Positions 15,999 to 23,881 of a stretch of 64,000 nt of DNA are shown piece by piece. The first letter of the stretch is position 1. Each line of letters opens with the position of its first letter. The stretch is from Dactylosporangium siamense (GTDB taxonomy: Bacteria; Actinomycetota; Actinomycetes; Mycobacteriales; Micromonosporaceae): NCBI RefSeq assembly GCF_016862795.1, contig NZ_BONQ01000017.1, positions 62,001 through 126,000 of the forward strand, in the 5' to 3' direction. The position numbers were made by a program, and so were the translations under genes. The notes under the pieces were generated by a model. It saw only the letters and a list, made by a program, of their open reading frames with translations, made no database searches and was not told the DNA's origin.

Positions 15999-17185
15999 CC
16001 CCGGTCAGCACCCCTGTCAGCATCACCGCTCCAAAAGGCCGGCTCCTCGTGCCGCTCGGCGCGATGTTCCTGTTCGTCGGCCTGTCGACCGCCGTCGTCG
16101 GCCCGTTCGTGTCGCTGTTCCTCAGCACCGCCGTCAAGGCCGACCCGGTGCACGTCGCCGCGTTCCTGATCGCCGGGCCGGTGTCGATGGTCGTGTCGTC
16201 GACCTTCATCGGCCGGCTGTCGGACCGGCGCCCGGTCCGCCGGCAGATCCTCGCCGCCGCGGCCGCCGCCGGTGGTGTCGGCGCGACCGCCACCGCGTTC
16301 GTGCGCGACTACTGGGTGCTGCTCGCCCTGACGGTGACGGTCACCGCGATCAGCGGGTCGCTGTTCCCGCAGGCCTTCGCCTACGCCCGGGAGATCCTGG
16401 AACGGCGCGGCTCGACCCGCGCCGCGATGACGATCAGCACGCTGCGGATGCTGTTCTCGATCGCGTGGGTGGCCGGACCGCCGCTCGCGGCGATCCTCCT
16501 GCAGGCCGGCGGGTTCCGGGTGCTGTACCTGACCGCCGCCGCGATGTACGCCATCGCCGTGATCGTCGCCGTGTTCGTCCTCGAGGACGTCGAAAGGGCC
16601 CCGAAGCCGGCGCAGGTCGAGCGAGGGCACGCGCCGGCAACGGTGCTGCAGGTCGTCGCCGCGCTCACCCTGCTGCAGGCGGCCGGAACGCTCGGCGTGC
16701 AGGCGATGGCGCTGTTCCTCAGCCACGACCTGCGCGGCTCGGTGCGCGACGCCGGCCTGGTGCTCGGCCTGTGCGCCGCCCTGGAGATCCCGCTGATGCT
16801 CGGCTTCGGCGCGCTGTCCACCCGCTGGCCGCTGCACCGCCTGGTCGTCATCGGCGCGGGCCTCGGCGTGCTCTACTACGTGCTCGTCGCCGCCTCCGCG
16901 CACACCTGGCAGGTGGCCGCCGCGCAGCTGGTCAACGCCAGCTTCATCGCCGCCGTGCAGGGTCTCGGCATCTCCTACGTGCAGGAGATGCTGCCCGGTG
17001 AGCCCGGTCGCGCCGCCACCCTCGCCGGCAACGCCTATCCGGTCGCCGCGATCCTCGCCGGCCCGCTGTTCGGCCTCGCCCAGCACTTCGGCTACCGCTA
17101 CGCCTACGCCGCCGCCGCGCTGCTGTGCGCCGCGGGCGTGACACTCCTGCTCACCTCGAGACGACGACGAACACCGCGACGATAG
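15986..17185 (+). CDS. MFS sugar efflux transporter (SET family)
   Basis: A 399-aa membrane protein with about twelve predicted hydrophobic helices. The loop RLSDRRPVRRQIL after the second or third helix is the MFS signature. It resembles SetA/SetB-type sugar efflux transporters, for example in the segment AMFLFVGLSTAVVGPFVSLF and in the helix carrying SLFPQAFAYAREILE. Such proteins export sugars, sugar analogues or glycosides. It follows the ROK repressor on the same strand, so induction by a sugar ligand is plausible. The start is GTG 15986; an upstream ATG at 15974 is followed at once by a stop. Confidence 0.85.
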   Translation: MVTSAPVSTPVSITAPKGRLLVPLGAMFLFVGLSTAVVGPFVSLFLSTAVKADPVHVAAFLIAGPVSMVVSSTFIGRLSDRRPVRRQILAAAAAAGGVGATATAFVRDYWVLLALTVTVTAISGSLFPQAFAYAREILERRGSTRAAMTISTLRMLFSIAWVAGPPLAAILLQAGGFRVLYLTAAAMYAIAVIVAVFVLEDVERAPKPAQVERGHAPATVLQVVAALTLLQAAGTLGVQAMALFLSHDLRGSVRDAGLVLGLCAALEIPLMLGFGALSTRWPLHRLVVIGAGLGVLYYVLVAASAHTWQVAAAQLVNASFIAAVQGLGISYVQEMLPGEPGRAATLAGNAYPVAAILAGPLFGLAQHFGYRYAYAAAALLCAAGVTLLLTSRRRRTPRR

Positions 17186-17260
17186 ACGCGACGGACAAAC
17201 GCGACGATGAACACGACGGACAACGCGACGATGTACACCTCGAAACGACGATGAACACGG
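17160..17260. repeat. Degenerate ACGACGAACAC-type short repeats
   Basis: Motifs such as CGACGATGAACACG recur about five times with variation from the end of the exporter gene to the start codon of the next gene. Low-complexity expansion; no function is evident. Confidence 0.5.
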
Positions 17261-17886
17261 CACGCTTCGACGGCTGGATCGCCGGGATCGGGACCGGCGG
17301 CGGGACCAGGATCGTCCTGGGACACTGGCCGCGGTCACCGTTCGGCCCGGTCAGCGACGTCATGCTCGAACGTCCGGACGGCCACCGCGTCCTGCTCGCC
17401 GGCAGCGCGGAGCTCGCCGATTTCGTCGCCTCGACCTATCGCTTCGACGAGGTCCAGGTTGCCGTCGTCGACGTTTTCCGCGTCGGTACGACCTGGGCCG
17501 CCGAAGCCGGTCCGCTCCGCCTGCGGTTCACCACGGGAGGGCGCGGCGCGCTGGGTGGGCTGCTGCGGTGCGTGCCGCCCTTCGTGGCCCGGCACCCCCG
17601 CTGGATCGCCGCGATCGGCGGCCCGGCCCGCCTGCTGCTGCCCGGCGTGCGCACCCACGGCAGCGCCGGCAACGACCGGCACGAGTGGTACGGCGTGCAG
17701 GACCTCCACCGGATCACCGCCGCGACCGCGACCTGGGACGGCGCCGACCTCGGACCTCTGGCCGACGTCGACCCGCCGGTGCGTTTCGGCTTCGGCTCGA
17801 CGCCGCGCACACCGTCCCTGGCGCGGGTCACGACGACCGTTGCCGCAGTTTCGCCAGGTCGTAGCCGTCGGGGTAGGACTTCGTGA
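17251..17886 (+). CDS. Conserved actinobacterial protein of unknown function
   Basis: A 211-aa protein beginning MNTARFDGWIAGIG at ATG 17251; a longer in-frame start at 17125 reads through the repeat tract and is unlikely. The opening segment with GHWPRSPFGPVSDVMLERPDG and ELADFVASTYRFDEV looks like a conserved actinomycete family that I know only as hypothetical. It is mostly beta with no signal peptide. The last 59 nt overlap the convergent MpaB-like gene. Confidence 0.7.
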   Translation: MNTARFDGWIAGIGTGGGTRIVLGHWPRSPFGPVSDVMLERPDGHRVLLAGSAELADFVASTYRFDEVQVAVVDVFRVGTTWAAEAGPLRLRFTTGGRGALGGLLRCVPPFVARHPRWIAAIGGPARLLLPGVRTHGSAGNDRHEWYGVQDLHRITAATATWDGADLGPLADVDPPVRFGFGSTPRTPSLARVTTTVAAVSPGRSRRGRTS

Positions 17887-18685
17887 CGATCCCGTCCGCG
17901 AACAGCGGCGTGGTGCGCGGCCGGGCCAGCCGCAGCAGCAGCGCCCGCGCCCGCAGCGCCACGTGGAGCCCGGTGCGGGCCCAGGCCGGCGGGTCCGGCA
18001 CCGCGTAGGCGCGGCGCAGCGGCGGGTCGTACAGGGCGGCGATGAGCGCGTCGGCCACGCCGCGCAACGGTTTCGGGACGCGGCCGCGCAGCAGCTCGCG
18101 GGTGACCCGCTCGATCCGCTCCGCCTCCGGGCTGTGCCGCAGGTGCGCCGCCTCGTACGCGTCGAACCACGCCTCGAAGGCCCCGTATCCGGAGGGGATG
18201 TCGCGGATCCCCATCCGCAGGCCGACCTCGCGGTAGTAGCGGGCGGCCGCTTCACGTTCGTGCTCGTCGGGTGTGCGCCAGCCGTACCGCTGCAACCACC
18301 GCATCGGCACGACCACCAGGGCCGCCAGGACGTAGACGCTGTCCGCCGGATCCGCGGCGACGTTGTGGTGCGCCTCGTTCAGCAGGCGCAGCGCCAGCCG
18401 CCCACGGGGGTGTTCGAAGCCGTGCAGGAGGATCTCGTACATGATGATGCCGGTGTCGTCGGCGCGCCGGCGCGGCTCGGTCAGCACCCGGCCGGTCCTG
18501 ACCAGGCCTTCGGCGACGCGGGGCAGCGCGAACGACCGGTTGAACGCTAGGTTGAACGCCATCCGCATGTCCCAGGGGAACTCCTCGCGCAGCGTCAGCT
18601 GGTGGATCAGCAGGTAGTCGGTGCCGGGGTCACTGCCCTGGATGCGTCGCAGATTGTCATATCGACCCCTTCTGATCCCCCGCAT
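17828..18685 (-). CDS. MpaB/latex-clearing-protein-like oxygenase (DUF2236)
   Basis: A 285-aa protein. The conserved core of the ER-bound oxygenase MpaB / rubber oxygenase Lcp family is recognisable: the helix containing YEILLHGFEHPRG (about residue 83), then RLLNEAHHNV with the His pair expected to contribute to haem ligation, and VPMRWLQRYGWR. Family members are b-type haem oxygenases or uncharacterised oxygenases. There is no signal peptide, unlike secreted Lcp, so a cytoplasmic or membrane-associated role is likelier. It is convergent with, and overlaps, the gene before it, and is divergent from the emfourin-like gene with only 29 bp between starts. Confidence 0.75.
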   Translation of the reverse strand: MRGIRRGRYDNLRRIQGSDPGTDYLLIHQLTLREEFPWDMRMAFNLAFNRSFALPRVAEGLVRTGRVLTEPRRRADDTGIIMYEILLHGFEHPRGRLALRLLNEAHHNVAADPADSVYVLAALVVVPMRWLQRYGWRTPDEHEREAAARYYREVGLRMGIRDIPSGYGAFEAWFDAYEAAHLRHSPEAERIERVTRELLRGRVPKPLRGVADALIAALYDPPLRRAYAVPDPPAWARTGLHVALRARALLLRLARPRTTPLFADGIVTKSYPDGYDLAKLRQRSS

Positions 18686-18714
18686 GGCTGTGCAGTCTAC
18701 GGATCCGGTGGCTC

Positions 18715-19128
18715 ATGGTGAAATCAGTGCGACGTCGCGGGGCTCTGCTGGTCGCCGGGGTCGTCCTCGCCGGTGCGGTCCTGTGGTCCGGCATCGATCG
18801 GGTGCTGATCCGGGTGTACAGCGGCGGCGGGTTCGCCGGAACCTACGACCTCGTCGTGATCTGGGCGTCCGGGCGGGCGCTGATCGGCGACCGGGAGGTG
18901 ATCTGGTCCCGGCTGACCCCTGGGCAGCTCCGGCGGCTGCGGGCCGCCCTCGGCGCCGCCGACTTCCCCCACTCGCCGCACCACCGGGGCGGCGTCAATT
19001 TCGGCCATCGCATCGACTACGGGCGCTGGTCGGTGATTGTCAACTCCAGCGACGTCGAAGGCGCCCCCTGGCTGGCCGACGTGCTGGAGGTGCCGCTGGA
19101 GGTCAACGCGGCGCACCGCGTCCGCTGA
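18715..19128 (+). CDS. Membrane-anchored emfourin-like protein
   Basis: A 137-aa protein with a basic N-terminus and one hydrophobic helix (about residues 9-25), so it is probably anchored with its domain outside. The exposed part begins IRVYSGGGFAGTYDLVV and continues with LTPGQLRRLRAALGAADF and DYGRWSVIVNSSDVEGA. The GGFAG start followed by an Ls..q...L..ll helix is the pattern of emfourin, the protealysin/M4-type metalloprotease inhibitor family. No protease gene is adjacent. The 3' end overlaps the convergent gene by 26 nt. The family assignment is from pattern only. Confidence 0.5.
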   Translation: MVKSVRRRGALLVAGVVLAGAVLWSGIDRVLIRVYSGGGFAGTYDLVVIWASGRALIGDREVIWSRLTPGQLRRLRAALGAADFPHSPHHRGGVNFGHRIDYGRWSVIVNSSDVEGAPWLADVLEVPLEVNAAHRVR

Positions 19129-20680
19129 GCCGGTCCAGCATCTCGGCGAGGACCGCGGGACCGGTGGCGAAGTTGAGCCGGACGAACCCGCTGGTGTCCA
19201 CCGTGGTCCCGGCGGAGAACTCGGCGCCGGGGCTGAGCTTCACCCTCGCGGTCCGCTCCAGGTCCCCGGCCGGATCCGTGCCGCCCCAAGGGATCCAGCT
19301 CAGGTAGGTCGCCTCCGGTGGCCGGTGCGGCAGCCGTGCGGCGACCGCGTCCCGGTTGGCCCGCAGCAGCGCCCGGGTCTGCTCCAGCCAGCCGGTCGAC
19401 TCCCGCCACGCGGCGGTGGTCGCGACCCGGCCCATGATGCTCGGGGTGCCGTGCAGGTCGATGGGCTGCGCGTCCAGGGACGCCCGCACCGCGGCGGGGC
19501 CGACGTGCGCGACGGCGAGACGCAGCGCGGCCAGGTTGAACGCCTTCGTCGCGGAGGTCGCGGTGACGGTCCGCGCCGCCGTCGCCGGGTCGAGGGAGGC
19601 GAACGGGGTGTGCGGGCGCGCGCCGTGCGTGAGGTCGGCGTGCACCTCGTCGGCGAGCACGACCAGGTCCAGGCGCTCGGCGACCTCGGCGAGGGCCGCC
19701 AGCTCGGCCCGGTCGAACATCCGGCCGGTCGGGTTCTGCGGGTTGACGACGACCAGCAGCCGGCACCCGGCGAGCCGCTCCGCGAGCCGGTCGGTGTCGA
19801 ACGTCCAGCGGGTGCCGTCATCCAGCATCGGCAGCGGCACGATCCGCCGGCCGGCGCGGGCGATGCTGGCCAGGAACGGCGGATACGCCGGGACGTGGAT
19901 CGCGACCCCGTCGCCGGGCGCGGTGGTGTGCTCGACCATCACCTGCAGGATCTGCAGCAGGTCGGTGAAGATCCTGGTGTGCCCCGCCGACGGGGTCCAG
20001 CCGTGCCGCACCCGCATCCAGTCCTCGAACGCGGTGACGACCGGGTCCTCGCCGCGCCAGAACGGGTAGCCGAAGTCCTCGCGGTGCACCACCTCGAGGA
20101 GGCGGTCGCGGATCGCGGGGGAGACGCCGAGGTCCATGTCGGCGACCCAGGCGCCGATCGTGCCCGGCACCGTCACGCCCCACTTGACCCCGTGCCCGGC
20201 GCGCAGCCGTGCGGTGTCGTCGCCGCGTCGCGGCGCGATGCAGTCGCGCAGGATCTCCATCTGCCCGTGGTGCTGGGCGAGCTCCTCGAAGACGTGTTGC
20301 AGCGCACCACCCTGGGTGTCGACCCGGTCGGGGCCCTGGAACCCGCGCGGGGGCGTGCCGCGCGGCGGGTCCTGCGGCGCGGCGCCGCGCACGTCGGCGG
20401 CGAACCGGGCGCGGACCTCGGCGACCCGCGCCACGAGGTCCGCGACCCGGCCCTCGGCGGTGAACTCGGCGTCCCGGTCGCGCTCGGTCGGCCGCCCCGC
20501 GACCAGGCTGCCGGCCCAGAACTCGACCACGCCGAGGCAGTGCGTCAGCAGCGCGAACGGTGAGTTCGCGCCGGGCAGCGGCCGCCGGCCGGCCCGCTCG
20601 TCGCCGAGCTCGGTGACGATGCGCACCATGCCGTCCAGCGCGCGGTCGGTGTAGTAGAGGTACTCCTCGGCGCTGATCAT
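19103..20680 (-). CDS. DinB-like domain fused to PatB/MalY-type aminotransferase
   Basis: A 525-aa two-domain protein. Residues 1-160 form a four-helix DinB/DUF664 (mycothiol-dependent maleylpyruvate isomerase-like) domain, with metal-ligand-type histidines in LLTHCLGVVEF and FEELAQHHGQM. Residues 165-525 form a fold-type I PLP enzyme close to MalY/PatB C-S lyases: MDLGVSPAIRDRL, VVNPQNPTGR, ADEVHADL, and the Schiff-base lysine in SATKAFNLA at about K379. A C-S lyase joined to a thiol-cofactor-type domain suggests processing of thiol adducts; that is inference. ATG 20680 is favoured over 20686 because GAGGGG lies six bases before it. Confidence 0.8.
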   Translation of the reverse strand: MISAEEYLYYTDRALDGMVRIVTELGDERAGRRPLPGANSPFALLTHCLGVVEFWAGSLVAGRPTERDRDAEFTAEGRVADLVARVAEVRARFAADVRGAAPQDPPRGTPPRGFQGPDRVDTQGGALQHVFEELAQHHGQMEILRDCIAPRRGDDTARLRAGHGVKWGVTVPGTIGAWVADMDLGVSPAIRDRLLEVVHREDFGYPFWRGEDPVVTAFEDWMRVRHGWTPSAGHTRIFTDLLQILQVMVEHTTAPGDGVAIHVPAYPPFLASIARAGRRIVPLPMLDDGTRWTFDTDRLAERLAGCRLLVVVNPQNPTGRMFDRAELAALAEVAERLDLVVLADEVHADLTHGARPHTPFASLDPATAARTVTATSATKAFNLAALRLAVAHVGPAAVRASLDAQPIDLHGTPSIMGRVATTAAWRESTGWLEQTRALLRANRDAVAARLPHRPPEATYLSWIPWGGTDPAGDLERTARVKLSPGAEFSAGTTVDTSGFVRLNFATGPAVLAEMLDRLSGRGAPR

Positions 20681-20692
20681 GCCCATCCCCTC

Positions 20693-20760
20693 GCGTCACC
20701 TGTCTGACCGGTGACGCCAACCTTGCGCCGGGGCGGCGTCACCTGTCAAGGTGGTGACGT
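20693..20760. promoter_or_regulatory. Two copies of a palindromic operator between divergent genes
   Basis: Copy one is GCGTCACC (20693-20700), 9-bp spacer, GGTGACGC (20710-20717). Copy two is GCGTCACC (20736-20743), 9-bp spacer, GGTGACGT (20753-20760). Both spacers begin TGTC. They flank the presumed divergent promoters, and the second overlaps the GTG start of the CGNR gene, as expected for autoregulation. Confidence 0.75.
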
Positions 20761-21523
20761 GACGTTCGTGTTCGTCAGCGGTGACCTCGCCCTCGACTTC
20801 GCCGGCACGCTCAAGTGGCGCCGCAGCGCCCCGGAGGAGCTCCTCGGCACCCCGGCGGACGCGGGCCGCTGGGCCGTGGAGGCGGGCGTGCTGACGGCGC
20901 CCCCCGCGGTGTCGACGCCGGACCTGACGGCGCTGCTGGTGTTGCGCGAGCAGGTGTACGGCCTGACCACCGCCGCCCTGGCCGGCCGCGCCTTGCCGGC
21001 GCGGGACCTCCGGGCGCTGAACACGGCGGCCGCGGCGGTGCCACCGCGGGTGACGTTGACGGCCGGCGGGATCCGCCGGGTGGGCGATGCGACCGCGATC
21101 GGGGCCGCGGTGGCGGTTGCTGCGGCCGAGCTGCTGGGCGGGCCCGAGATCGCCGCGGTCCGGGAATGCGCCCTGGAGGAGTGCACGCGCCTGTTCGTGG
21201 ACCGCTCGCGGGCCGGCAACCGCGCGTGGTGCGGCATGGAGGAGTGCGGCAACCGCGTCAAGGCGGCCGCCTACCGGGCCCGCCGCGGCGCGGTTCGGGC
21301 CGGTGCGGCTGGGAACGATGCGGCTGGGGACGATGCGGCGGGGGACGATGCGGCGGGGGACGGCGCGGGTGGGGGCGGTGCGGCTGCGAACGGCGCGGCT
21401 GCGAACGGCGCGGCTGCGAACGGCGCGGCTGCGAACGGCGCGGCTGCGAACGGCGCGGGTGGAGGCGGCGCGGCTCGGGGCGGCGAAGGTGGGGACAGTT
21501 CGGTTCGGGGCGATGTGGGTTAG
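20759..21523 (+). CDS. ABATE/CGNR zinc-finger transcriptional regulator
   Basis: A 254-aa protein. The N-terminal ABATE-type domain starts VSGDLALDFAGTL and includes DLTALLVLREQVYGLTTAAL. The CGNR zinc finger follows, with cysteines at about 137, 142, 158 and 163; the last two are in WCGMEECGNRVKAAAYR, a DNA-binding motif. Residues about 178-254 are an Ala/Gly/Asn/Asp tail from 15-nt repeats, absent from typical members of about 180 residues. GTG 20759 was chosen because it places the conserved VSGD segment at the N-terminus and a GGTGG lies just upstream. It probably controls itself and the divergent DinB-aminotransferase gene through two palindromes. Confidence 0.85.
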   Translation: MTFVFVSGDLALDFAGTLKWRRSAPEELLGTPADAGRWAVEAGVLTAPPAVSTPDLTALLVLREQVYGLTTAALAGRALPARDLRALNTAAAAVPPRVTLTAGGIRRVGDATAIGAAVAVAAAELLGGPEIAAVRECALEECTRLFVDRSRAGNRAWCGMEECGNRVKAAAYRARRGAVRAGAAGNDAAGDDAAGDDAAGDGAGGGGAAANGAAANGAAANGAAANGAAANGAGGGGAARGGEGGDSSVRGDVG

Positions 21524-21577
21524 GGCAGCGCGGGTCAGGGCAGCGCGGGTAAGAGCAGCGCGGGTTAGGGCAGTGGG
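21302..21577. repeat. 15-nt tandem repeat expansion at the end of the CGNR gene
   Basis: Five exact 15-nt units (GGCTGCGAACGGCGC) at 21382-21456 encode NGAAA repeats. A diverged 15-nt array encoding AAGDD lies at about 21302-21370. After the stop at 21523, related GGGCAGCGCGGGT-type units continue to 21577. Confidence 0.8.
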
Positions 21578-22693
21578 TCAGGCCGGCGGGATCGCGGTGT
21601 CGGCGTCGCGCCAGGCGATGCGGTCGTAGCCGAAGGCCAGGCAGGCGTCGCGGATCCGGCCGGGCACCGTCTGGGCCTCGGCGCGCAGGACGATCTCGCC
21701 GTCGACGTTGTACAGCGACAACAGCACCGTCGGACCCGGCGGCGGAGGCTGCACCGGCACCTCGATGCGGGCCTGACCGTGGGTGCCGATGAGCAGCGTC
21801 CCGGCCCAGTGCGGCCCTGGGTCGACCGCGGGCACCCCGAACACGATGAGCCGCTGCAGGTGCCGGCCGTGCAGCAGGTCCAGGCGCAGCCGCTGGTGCC
21901 CGGCGTGCCGGTCCAGCACGAGGGGCCCGAACGTCTCACCCTGACGCAGGACCGACGACCAGCCGGAGTCCATCTGGTACGCGCACCCGAGCACGAACCC
22001 CTCGTCCGGCGACCAGGCGGCCTCGAAGGTCAGCGCGCCGATGCCGGACTGGAGCCGGGTCAGCTGCACCGACGGCTGGCGCGGCGACAGCACCGTCGGC
22101 GCGGAGCCCTGCGTCCGCGGCGGGGTGAACGCGGGCGGCGGCGCTGCCGGACCGGGCGGCCCGGGCGCGGCCGGTGCGGGGGACGGGGCGGGGCCTGGCG
22201 ACAGGTCGAGGGAGGTGCCGGGCACGGTCGGCGAGGCGCCGGGCACGTCCGGGGAGGCGGACAGGTCCAGGGACGTGCCGCCGCGCGACGGTGGCGGCGG
22301 CGGGCCGCCGGGGGACAGGTCCAGGGACGTGCCGCCGTGCGCCGGGGCGCCGGTGGGCAGGTCGAGCGAGGTGCCGCTGCCGCCCAGATCCAGGGACGTC
22401 GCGCCGCCGGACAGGTCCAGCGAGGTGTTCGTGGCGGGCGGGGCGGTGGGCGTACCGCTGACGCCGCCGGAAATCGCGGGTGCCGGACCGGTGGGCAGGT
22501 CGAGGGAGGTGTCGTTGCCGCCGCCGAGGTCCAGGGAGGTGGCCGGCGGTGCCGGTGCGGTCCGGGTCGCCGGGGTGGTCGTGTCGGCGGGCCGGCGGCG
22601 GTGCCGGATCCAGGACAGGTCGTCAGCGGCGGCGGGGGCCGAGCGGACGAGAGCGCGGTGCCGCAGCCAGGACAGGTCGTCCGTGCTGCTCAC
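21578..22693 (-). CDS. TerD-related protein with eight TSLDL motifs
   Basis: A 371-aa protein of the Ter cluster. The N-terminus carries a duplicated DDLSW(L/I)RHR motif (about residues 5 and 24). A Pro/Gly/Ala linker (about 45-200) holds eight copies of TSLDL, often followed by GG, PTG or SPG. Residues about 205-371 form a beta-sandwich domain related to TerD/TerF (GALTFEAAWSPDEGFVLGCAYQM, VLLSLYNVDGEIVLRAEA, FGYDRIAWRDADTAI). The start is GTG 22693, with AAGGTG upstream. It is the last leftward Ter gene, separated from TerD by a 129-bp repeat-filled gap. The repeated motif looks like a multivalent peptide ligand, perhaps for TerD- or vWA-type domains; that is inference. Confidence 0.75.
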   Translation of the reverse strand: MSSTDDLSWLRHRALVRSAPAAADDLSWIRHRRRPADTTTPATRTAPAPPATSLDLGGGNDTSLDLPTGPAPAISGGVSGTPTAPPATNTSLDLSGGATSLDLGGSGTSLDLPTGAPAHGGTSLDLSPGGPPPPPSRGGTSLDLSASPDVPGASPTVPGTSLDLSPGPAPSPAPAAPGPPGPAAPPPAFTPPRTQGSAPTVLSPRQPSVQLTRLQSGIGALTFEAAWSPDEGFVLGCAYQMDSGWSSVLRQGETFGPLVLDRHAGHQRLRLDLLHGRHLQRLIVFGVPAVDPGPHWAGTLLIGTHGQARIEVPVQPPPPGPTVLLSLYNVDGEIVLRAEAQTVPGRIRDACLAFGYDRIAWRDADTAIPPA

Positions 22694-22711
22694 GCCGGCA
22701 CCTTCGGCGCG

Positions 22712-22750
22712 GCTGGTTCGCGGCCCGAGCCGCTGCGCTGGCCGCTCACA
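22712..22750. repeat. REP-like palindromic element, family A copy 1
   Basis: A 39-bp element identical to 22789-22827. Its core GAGCCGCTGCGCTGG is nearly shared with the elements at 30550 and 30637. Its ends, CGGCC and GGCCGCTCAC, are partly complementary. Confidence 0.75.
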
Positions 22751-22788
22751 CCGCCGCCTTCGGCGTCGGCGCGAGCCGACCCTGTGTT

Positions 22789-22827
22789 GCTGGTTCGCGG
22801 CCCGAGCCGCTGCGCTGGCCGCTCACA
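22789..22827. repeat. REP-like palindromic element, family A copy 2
   Basis: Identical to 22712-22750 over 39 bp. The TGA stop of the leftward TerD gene (22823-22825) lies within its GGCCGCTCAC end, the same arrangement as at 30637-30678. Confidence 0.75.
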
Positions 22828-23395
22828 ACCGGATCCCGTAGTCGGCCGCGAGGGCGGTGACGCCGTTGGCGTAACCGTCGCCGATGACCTTGAACTTCCA
22901 TCCGCCGCTGTGCCGGTAGAGCTCGCCGAGCGCCAGGCCGGTCTCCAGGTTCAGGGCCGGCGCCAGGTTCTCCGAGCGGATCAGCTCCGCGTTGCCGTCG
23001 AGGTTGAGGACCCTGATGACGCAGGTCTTGAGCCGGCCGAGGGTGCGGCGGACCGCGGTGCCCTCGTTGACATACATGACGACGACGATCCGCGTGACCT
23101 CGGCCGGCGCGGCGGACAGGTCGACCTCGATCTGGTCGTGGTCCTCGCCGACGACCTCGCGCAGCTGCTGCACCGACAGGTCGGGCGAGGCGAGCTGGTT
23201 GAAGTACACGAAGTGGCGGTCGGAGAGGGCTTCGCCGTCACCGCGGCAGAGGATCGCGGCGACGACGATGTTGTCGGTGAGCACCCGCTCCAGGCCGGCG
23301 TCGAACTGCACGCCGAGCACGACCCCCCGCAGGTCGGGGATCTCCCGGGTGAGGGTGACGTTGGCCCCGCGCTTCATCTCCTTGGGAACACTCAT
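22823..23395 (-). CDS. Divergent TerD-family protein lacking the usual calcium motif
   Basis: A 190-aa protein with the TerD fold: KRGANVTLTREIPDLRGVVLGV at the start, SDRHFVYFNQL, then QIEVDLSAAP, RVLNLDGNAELIR and ALGELYRHSGGWKFKVIGDGYANG. The GWD...DLDAS segment that binds calcium in canonical TerD is replaced by QFDAG...LTDNIVVAAI, so metal binding may be lost or altered. Ter proteins act in tellurite, phage and stress tolerance by an unknown mechanism. The start overlaps the stop of the preceding gene as ATGA, and the stop falls in a REP-like element. Confidence 0.85.
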   Translation of the reverse strand: MSVPKEMKRGANVTLTREIPDLRGVVLGVQFDAGLERVLTDNIVVAAILCRGDGEALSDRHFVYFNQLASPDLSVQQLREVVGEDHDQIEVDLSAAPAEVTRIVVVMYVNEGTAVRRTLGRLKTCVIRVLNLDGNAELIRSENLAPALNLETGLALGELYRHSGGWKFKVIGDGYANGVTALAADYGIRL

Positions 23396-23874
23396 GGCAG
23401 GTCCAGGTCGGAGCGGGTGAACTTGGTGCGCAGGAAGTTGCCCTGGGTGGCGAGGGCGTCACGGTCCTGGCCGCGCACGGCGACCAGGATGTTGGACGCG
23501 GCCTCCTGCAGCAGATCGAGCTGGGACAGCAGCTCGGGGACCGGGGCAGGCCGGTCGCGCATCGACGCCTCCAGAGTCAGGTAGCTGCGAAGGGTGGTCG
23601 GCAGGAAGTCGTCGACGGTGTTGCGGACCAGGAGCACGGCGTGGATGTCGAGCGGCCGGTTCGCCGACGTGTCCAGGATCTCCCGGAGCGTGTCGGTGAG
23701 CCAGCGGGCCTTGACCACGGCGGCTGCCGGCAACCGGGACGCGTGCTGGTTGACGAAGTGCTCCGCCTCGACGATCCGCTTGCGGATCTGCTCGGGATCG
23801 GTGAGCTGGTCGGCCTGCGGATCGGCGGGGGGCGGCGTCTCGTCGTCGTCCCCCCACCATCGTAGCCAGCGCAC
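23392..23874 (-). CDS. Helical protein of unknown function in the Ter cluster
   Basis: A 160-aa protein with a Trp-rich N-terminus (RWLRWWGDDDE) and long amphipathic helices, for example ILDTSANRPLDIHAVLLVR and LLSQLDLLQEAASNILVAVRGQD. The GTG start at 23874 lies 7 bp after the TelA stop. Its stop overlaps the TerD start. It resembles XpaC-like proteins that often accompany TelA in position and helical character, but I cannot confirm homology. Confidence 0.65.
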   Translation of the reverse strand: MRWLRWWGDDDETPPPADPQADQLTDPEQIRKRIVEAEHFVNQHASRLPAAAVVKARWLTDTLREILDTSANRPLDIHAVLLVRNTVDDFLPTTLRSYLTLEASMRDRPAPVPELLSQLDLLQEAASNILVAVRGQDRDALATQGNFLRTKFTRSDLDLP

Positions 23875-23881
23875 GGGTGGC

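Noticed and set aside
22694-22822. Small gene between the TerD-like and TSLDL-protein genes
   Set aside because: The sequence is almost wholly two identical palindromic repeats with no ribosome site.
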